Below, in pieces: positions 33,366 through 37,500 of a DNA stretch of 37,500 nt. Position 1 is the first letter of the stretch, and every line of letters starts with the position of its first letter. The position numbers and the translations under genes are program-made. The DNA comes from Alcanivorax sp. (lineage in GTDB: Bacteria > Pseudomonadota > Gammaproteobacteria > Pseudomonadales > Alcanivoracaceae), in the NCBI GenBank assembly GCA_013823245.1, contig PNLU01000023.1:1-37500 (forward strand). Direction: 5' to 3'. Under the pieces are notes generated by a model. It was not told where the DNA came from and made no database searches. It saw nothing but the letters and a program-made list of their open reading frames with translations.

Positions 33366-35018
33366 TCAATCGCGGCGACGATACCCTGCCCACAGCAGCA
33401 ACCCGAGCATGAACAGCCCGGTGCCACCGCCACTGCCACCACTGCCCCCGGTTCCGGTGGGTGCGGCCAACTCGCCAACCGTCATCTGACGGCTGGCGGC
33501 GGTGGCCGGGAAATTCCCGTTGGCCGCACTGATCTCGAGCCGCACCACCCCGGAAGGCTGTGTGCCGAGTACTTCCAGTTGCAGTGACTGCTGTGCCCCC
33601 GGCGCCATCTGGCCGAGCGGGCACTCCACCGGATGGCGATCCAGGCAGCCGCTCTGTGCCGGGTTCACCAGCCTGGCGCCACTGGGCAGATGCACCCGCA
33701 GTGTCGCGTTCTCGGCGCTCACATCCGGCGCTTCATTGACCACCCGGACATGCAATCGCGCACCTTGCTCACCATCCCGCTGCAAGGGTTCACGGCTCAG
33801 TTGCAGGGTCAGATCCGGCTGATCGGAAAAGCGCAGTGCCACGCGGTCGGTCGCGCGCTGACGGTAGTTGTGCTCGCTGGCCATCGGCGTCACCTCCACC
33901 GCCACGTCGGCGTCCTGGTGGCCGTGATAGCTGATCTCGAAGCGGCGCGCACTGATCTGCTGGCCCACCGGGACATTACCTGCGTTGCGGCACTCAGTGT
34001 GCCGCTCAGACACCTGCACACAGTTCAGGCCATCCAGACTCCGTACCGCGACCGGACGATCACTCTGCAAGCGCCAGCCCACCGCCGAGGCATGCGTTTC
34101 CGCGCTCTGGTTGGCGATGTCGCTGCTCAGCACCCGGCGGGTGGTGCGGCGCCCGGCAAGCTGGTCGGTGTGGGTGGCCGATGCCAGGTCCACCAGGCTG
34201 GCCCAGGCGGTGCGCTCCATCCAGCCGGTGTAGTGGGTGGCGGCGGTATAGACCCCGGGCACCCCGGGTGTGCCACATTCCGACGATCCATAGCTGGTCA
34301 CGCCCATCAGCCAGTGCCGCCCCTCGTGATACATCACCAGCGGCCCACCGCTGTCACCGTTGCAGGTATCCCGGGGCGTATCGTCGCTGCCTGCGCAAAT
34401 CTGCAATCCACTGAGGTTGCGCCAGGTGCGGCTGCAAATGTTGCCGGGCACATAATCCAGGTTCACCTCCTGCAGATACTGCGCGCCGCTACTCGGGTCA
34501 TTGGCACGGGTACGCCCCCAACCCATGGCGGTAAACAGGTTGCGGTGCCCGGTACGGCCCAGATAGCTGTGCTGCGCCGGGCCCGCCAGATTGACCGGGG
34601 TCGCTGACGAAGGCTGGCTCAGGCGCAACAGCGCCACATCGTGATGCAGGGTGGCACGGCTGTATTCAGGGTGGACATAGACATGACTGACCTGAAGATG
34701 CTCGCCGCCCCGGCCGTCGCGGTGAACACTGCCCAGCGCGACCTGGAGGTTATGGGCATGCAACTGCTGCCCGCTGTTGGTGGTGACACAATGAGCCGCC
34801 GTCAGCACCCATCGGGGTGCGATCAGCGTGCCACCGCAGATCAGGGATTGTTGCGAGCTGTTGGCACCGGACACGAAGTTCACTGCGGCCATCCAGGGCC
34901 ACTTGCCTGCTGCTGTCTCCGTGCCGCCAATGATTCGAGCCTGTGCTTCGTCCCCCGCTACCCCCTGGCTGGTCAGGCAGGCTGCCATGACCAGGCCAAA
35001 GCCCAGCTTACGAAGCAT
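33366..35018 (-). CDS. secreted trypsin-like serine protease with GlyGly-CTERM-like tail
   Basis: A 550-aa exported S1 protease. The signal peptide ends near residue 22, and the activation site is R28 before IIGG. The catalytic triad is H76 (LTAAHC), D127 (HHDVALL) and S223 (GDSGGPL). D217 in the S1 pocket predicts cleavage after Lys or Arg. A beta-rich extension of about 230 residues follows, probably for substrate or surface binding. The C-terminus has a Gly-rich linker, a hydrophobic stretch and arginines (GGTGLFMLGLLLWAGYRRRD), the pattern of rhombosortase GlyGly-CTERM proteins, many of which leave by the type II secretion route. An inverted repeat lies just upstream of the ATG. Confidence 0.92.
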   Translation of the reverse strand: MLRKLGFGLVMAACLTSQGVAGDEAQARIIGGTETAAGKWPWMAAVNFVSGANSSQQSLICGGTLIAPRWVLTAAHCVTTNSGQQLHAHNLQVALGSVHRDGRGGEHLQVSHVYVHPEYSRATLHHDVALLRLSQPSSATPVNLAGPAQHSYLGRTGHRNLFTAMGWGRTRANDPSSGAQYLQEVNLDYVPGNICSRTWRNLSGLQICAGSDDTPRDTCNGDSGGPLVMYHEGRHWLMGVTSYGSSECGTPGVPGVYTAATHYTGWMERTAWASLVDLASATHTDQLAGRRTTRRVLSSDIANQSAETHASAVGWRLQSDRPVAVRSLDGLNCVQVSERHTECRNAGNVPVGQQISARRFEISYHGHQDADVAVEVTPMASEHNYRQRATDRVALRFSDQPDLTLQLSREPLQRDGEQGARLHVRVVNEAPDVSAENATLRVHLPSGARLVNPAQSGCLDRHPVECPLGQMAPGAQQSLQLEVLGTQPSGVVRLEISAANGNFPATAASRQMTVGELAAPTGTGGSGGSGGGTGLFMLGLLLWAGYRRRD

Positions 35019-35215
35019 AATGATTTCTACCTATAATTGTTGTCGTTTCGGTAGGTAGAGTGGCTCAGCAATATGTATCCGTACAGCACGAAATGCTCAT
35101 TTTGTGACCTGCCTCATTACATAACGATGCACAGGTTAACAAGGCATTACACTTTGGTCGCAGGCGAACGCCCGCTCAGCAGGTGCCGCAGGGGGTGTCA
35201 GATGCGCATGGGGGG

Positions 35216-36586
35216 TCAGGCTTCGGGGTCGTCGCTGTCCAGAGGCTCTTCCAGCCCGTCCGGCAGCGCAGGCAGGTCCTTGCGGGCCTTGGCGCCGAGG
35301 TCGCGCAGCTGGTGGGCCTGGCGCAGCAGATTGCCGCGCCCGTCGGTCAGCCGCTTGTAGCTGGTATCCCAGGCGAGCTGGGCCTGGCTCAGACGGTCAC
35401 CCACTTCCTTGAGGGCGCTCTCCAGCAGCGTGATCTGGTCGCAGATCCTGCCCGCACGGTCGGCGATGCTGATGGCATGCCGGTTCTGGTACTCGGTCCG
35501 CCAGATGTTGTTGATGGTGCGCAGGGTGACCAGCAGCGTGGTCGGGCTGACCAGCACGATATTGCGGGAGTAGGCTTCGTTGTACAGCTCCGGCTGGCGT
35601 TCGATGGCGCTCAGGAACGCTGCCTCCACCGGGATGAACAACAACACGAAGTCCAGCGTGCGGACACCTTCCAGCCCTTCGTATTCTTTCTTGTTCAAAC
35701 CCTTGATATGGCTGCGCAGCGACAGGATATGCTGCTCCAGCGCCTGCTGGCGCTCTGCCTCATCCTCACTGCTGGCAAAGCGTTCATAGGCCACCAGCGA
35801 CACCTTGCTGTCGATGATCACGTCCTTGTTATCCGGCAGATGAACGATGACATCCGGCTGTCGCCGTTCGCCCTGTTCCCCGGTGAGTGACACCTGAGTG
35901 TCGTACTCGCGGCCACGGGTCAGGCCGGACTCCTCCAGAATGCGCTCCAGAATCATCTCGCCCCAGTTGCCCTGCACCTTGGTCTGGCCTTTCAGGGCAC
36001 TGGTCAGGTTGCGCGCATCCTGGTGCATCTGCTGGTTCAGGTCATGGAGGCTGCGAATCTGCTCCCCCAACGTCGCCTGCAGCCGGGTGTCCTCGCTGTG
36101 GATATGGTCCACACGACGACGAAAATCCGATAACTGCTCACGAAACGGCTTGAGCAGGTCATCCAGGCCGGTGCGATTCTGTTCCTGCAACTGCTTGCTG
36201 CGTTGCTCGAAAATCTTCGCCGACAACTGCTCGAATTCCTGGCGCAGCTGCTCGCGGCTGTTCTCCAGCCAGGCCAGCTTTTCCTGCTGGCTCTGCTGGC
36301 GCTCTTCAAGGCGCGCCTGTTCAGCGCGCAGGCGCGAGTTCTGCTCGCGGCTTTCCTGCAACTCACGCGTCATGGCGGCGCTCTGTTGCTGCAGGGCCTG
36401 GACCTGCTCGCGGGCGGCATGCAGGGCCGCGTCACGGCTCGCCAGTTCACTGCGCAGGGTGTCACTGGCAACACGTGCCTGTTCGCGGTCTGCGGCAAGC
36501 CGCCGTTGCATGACCAGCAACCCGGCCAGCAGCCCGGCCGCACCGGCCAGTAACGCGACCATGATGGGTATCAGTAGCGGGCTCAT
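35216..36586 (-). CDS. rmuC: DNA recombination protein RmuC
   Basis: A 456-aa member of the RmuC family, linked in E. coli to limiting recombination at inverted repeats; the core is a nuclease-like fold. It has an N-terminal membrane anchor (about 4-25), a long Gln/Glu/Arg-rich coiled coil (about 30-170) and the conserved domain (about 170-420) with SALKGQTKVQGNWGEMILER, DVIIDSKVSLVAYERF and EPL near the end. The start overlaps the tatD stop codon by four bases (ATGA), so translation is coupled. It is the last gene seen in the pilZ-tatD-rmuC run. Confidence 0.95.
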   Translation of the reverse strand: MSPLLIPIMVALLAGAAGLLAGLLVMQRRLAADREQARVASDTLRSELASRDAALHAAREQVQALQQQSAAMTRELQESREQNSRLRAEQARLEERQQSQQEKLAWLENSREQLRQEFEQLSAKIFEQRSKQLQEQNRTGLDDLLKPFREQLSDFRRRVDHIHSEDTRLQATLGEQIRSLHDLNQQMHQDARNLTSALKGQTKVQGNWGEMILERILEESGLTRGREYDTQVSLTGEQGERRQPDVIVHLPDNKDVIIDSKVSLVAYERFASSEDEAERQQALEQHILSLRSHIKGLNKKEYEGLEGVRTLDFVLLFIPVEAAFLSAIERQPELYNEAYSRNIVLVSPTTLLVTLRTINNIWRTEYQNRHAISIADRAGRICDQITLLESALKEVGDRLSQAQLAWDTSYKRLTDGRGNLLRQAHQLRDLGAKARKDLPALPDGLEEPLDSDDPEA

Positions 36587-37407
36587 GCGGGCACCACAGG
36601 TTGCGCCTTGTTGAACAGGCGGAAGAAGTTGTCCCGGGTGGTCCTGGCCACAGTCTCCGGGGAGACGCCCTTCAACGCCGCGACCTGTGCAGCCACCTGG
36701 GCCACGAAACGCGGCTCATTGGGCTTGCCGCGATGCGGCACCGGCGCCAGCCAGGGGGAATCGGTTTCGATCAACAACGCCTCCAGTGGCAACGCCCGCA
36801 CCACATCACGCAGTGCCTCGGCGTTGGTGAAGGTCACGATGCCAGAGATGGAAATCATGAAGCCCATCTCGATGGCGGCTTCCGCCATGGCCAGATCTTC
36901 GGTGAAACAGTGCAACACACCGCGCACCTGCCCTCGACCATGCTCGCGCAACAGCGCCAGGGTATCGGCGCGCGCATCACGGGTGTGAATCACCAGCGGC
37001 AGCCCGGTGTCGCGAGCCGCCTGGATATGGGTAATAAAGCGTTCGTGCTGCCAGCTCGGGTCATCACCGGCATAGAAGTAATCAAGGCCGGTTTCGCCGA
37101 TCGCCACCACCTTGGGGTGACGCGCCTGGGCTACCAGCTCTTCCCGCGTTGCCGGGCGCGACTTGCGATACAGCGGATGAACACCCACCGTGGCGTAGAC
37201 CTGTGGCCAGGCCTCCGCCGTGGCCAGCACGTTCGGGAAGCTTTCCATGTCCACGCCGATGCACAGCATGTGCCCCACCCCGGCGGCCTCGGCTGCGCGC
37301 ATCATGGCGTCAAAATCGCCGTCGTGGGCCTTCAGGTCCAGGCGGTCGAGATGGCAATGGGAGTCCACCAGTGGCAACAGTGCCCCGGCAGCGGCGCGGT
37401 CGGTCAT
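36583..37407 (-). CDS. TatD-family metal-dependent hydrolase (DNase)
   Basis: A 274-aa TIM-barrel enzyme of the TatD/YcfH family; studied members are metal-dependent 3'-5' nucleases. Metal ligands are in DSHCHLDRL (H17, H19), GETGLDYF, HTRDA, HCFTEDL and ETDSPWLAP. All are intact. It follows a PilZ gene on the same strand and precedes rmuC with a four-base overlap. The pilZ-tatD order is that of the holB-pilZ-ycfH cluster of pseudomonads and relatives, which favours the YcfH-type paralogue. The symbol is left open, as tatD and ycfH paralogues are hard to separate by eye. Confidence 0.92.
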   Translation of the reverse strand: MTDRAAAGALLPLVDSHCHLDRLDLKAHDGDFDAMMRAAEAAGVGHMLCIGVDMESFPNVLATAEAWPQVYATVGVHPLYRKSRPATREELVAQARHPKVVAIGETGLDYFYAGDDPSWQHERFITHIQAARDTGLPLVIHTRDARADTLALLREHGRGQVRGVLHCFTEDLAMAEAAIEMGFMISISGIVTFTNAEALRDVVRALPLEALLIETDSPWLAPVPHRGKPNEPRFVAQVAAQVAALKGVSPETVARTTRDNFFRLFNKAQPVVPA

Positions 37408-37437
37408 GGCAAATCCGTGGGTCGGCTGCGGCTGAGC

Positions 37438-37500
37438 CTACATGGTATGCGTCGGGCGGTCCGATTCAAGAGAACCGGCCAGATAATTTTCAATCGTGCG
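37438..37500 (-). CDS. pilZ: PilZ (type IV pilus biogenesis protein), C-terminal fragment cut by window edge
   Basis: The last 20 codons plus stop of a minus-strand gene that runs off the right end. The translation ends LAGSLESDRPTHTM, which matches the conserved tail of PilZ of type IV pilus biogenesis (recalled Pseudomonas tail: SDRPTHTM). The gene is followed 30 bases later by tatD, the usual partner in the holB-pilZ-tatD cluster. The PilZ fold itself is outside the window. Too short for a strict ORF call, but the tail match and the context agree. Confidence 0.8.
   Translation of the reverse strand, partial: RTIENYLAGSLESDRPTHTM

Overview
The window reads as a chromosomal stretch of a GC-rich gammaproteobacterium. 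The gene set (YbiT-type ABC-F protein, CspA-type cold shock protein, CobB sirtuin, AroF-type DAHP synthase, RmuC, and a TatD hydrolase directly downstream of pilZ) and the protein similarities I remember point towards an Alcanivorax-like or Pseudomonas-like marine bacterium. That placement is inference from recalled family sequences, not a search result.

Layout. Positions 1-546 hold a hairpin-rich leader and an unrecognised 67-residue ORF. A group II intron (about 547-3058) with a reverse transcriptase/maturase/HNH protein follows and sits between that small gene and a rho-independent terminator. Positions 3240-7856 carry an MpaB-like DUF2236 protein, a cold shock gene with a long leader, ybiT, a YbaA-like DUF1428 gene, a small secreted protein and a small membrane protein. 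Positions 7903-11111 hold an MmyB-type regulator divergent from an MFS drug exporter, with a perfect palindrome between them, followed by DUF1801 and DUF4287 genes. Positions 11122-12718 are a hipBA toxin-antitoxin operon with a near-consensus promoter whose -10 is overlapped by a 9-bp inverted repeat.

The centre of interest is 12804-25247. A TonB-dependent receptor and a 7TM sensor kinase lie on the minus strand. Divergent from them are an OmpR-family response regulator and a very large gene (2276 codons). Its product joins a secreted repeat protein (N-terminal domain, DUF11-like domains, four kinds of Ig-like module), a sorting-signal-like hydrophobic tail, a second signal-peptide-like segment, and a complete OmpA-type protein (barrel, TSP3 calcium repeats, peptidoglycan-binding domain), all in one reading frame. 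Tandem GTGAGT repeats lie upstream of it. Two bases after its stop lies a small gene for an IS3 OrfA-like helix-turn-helix protein.

Positions 25269-33349 are mostly metabolic and housekeeping: a GNAT-nitrilase fusion, a hypothetical protein, cobB, aroF with a strong terminator, a TetR-DUF1285-redoxin operon, and a class V aminotransferase followed by a papain-like 'lipo-like' protein that has lost its catalytic residues. Positions 33366-37500 carry a secreted trypsin-like protease with a GlyGly-CTERM-like tail, then the pilZ (partial)-tatD-rmuC cluster on the minus strand. No tRNA, rRNA or CRISPR array was seen.
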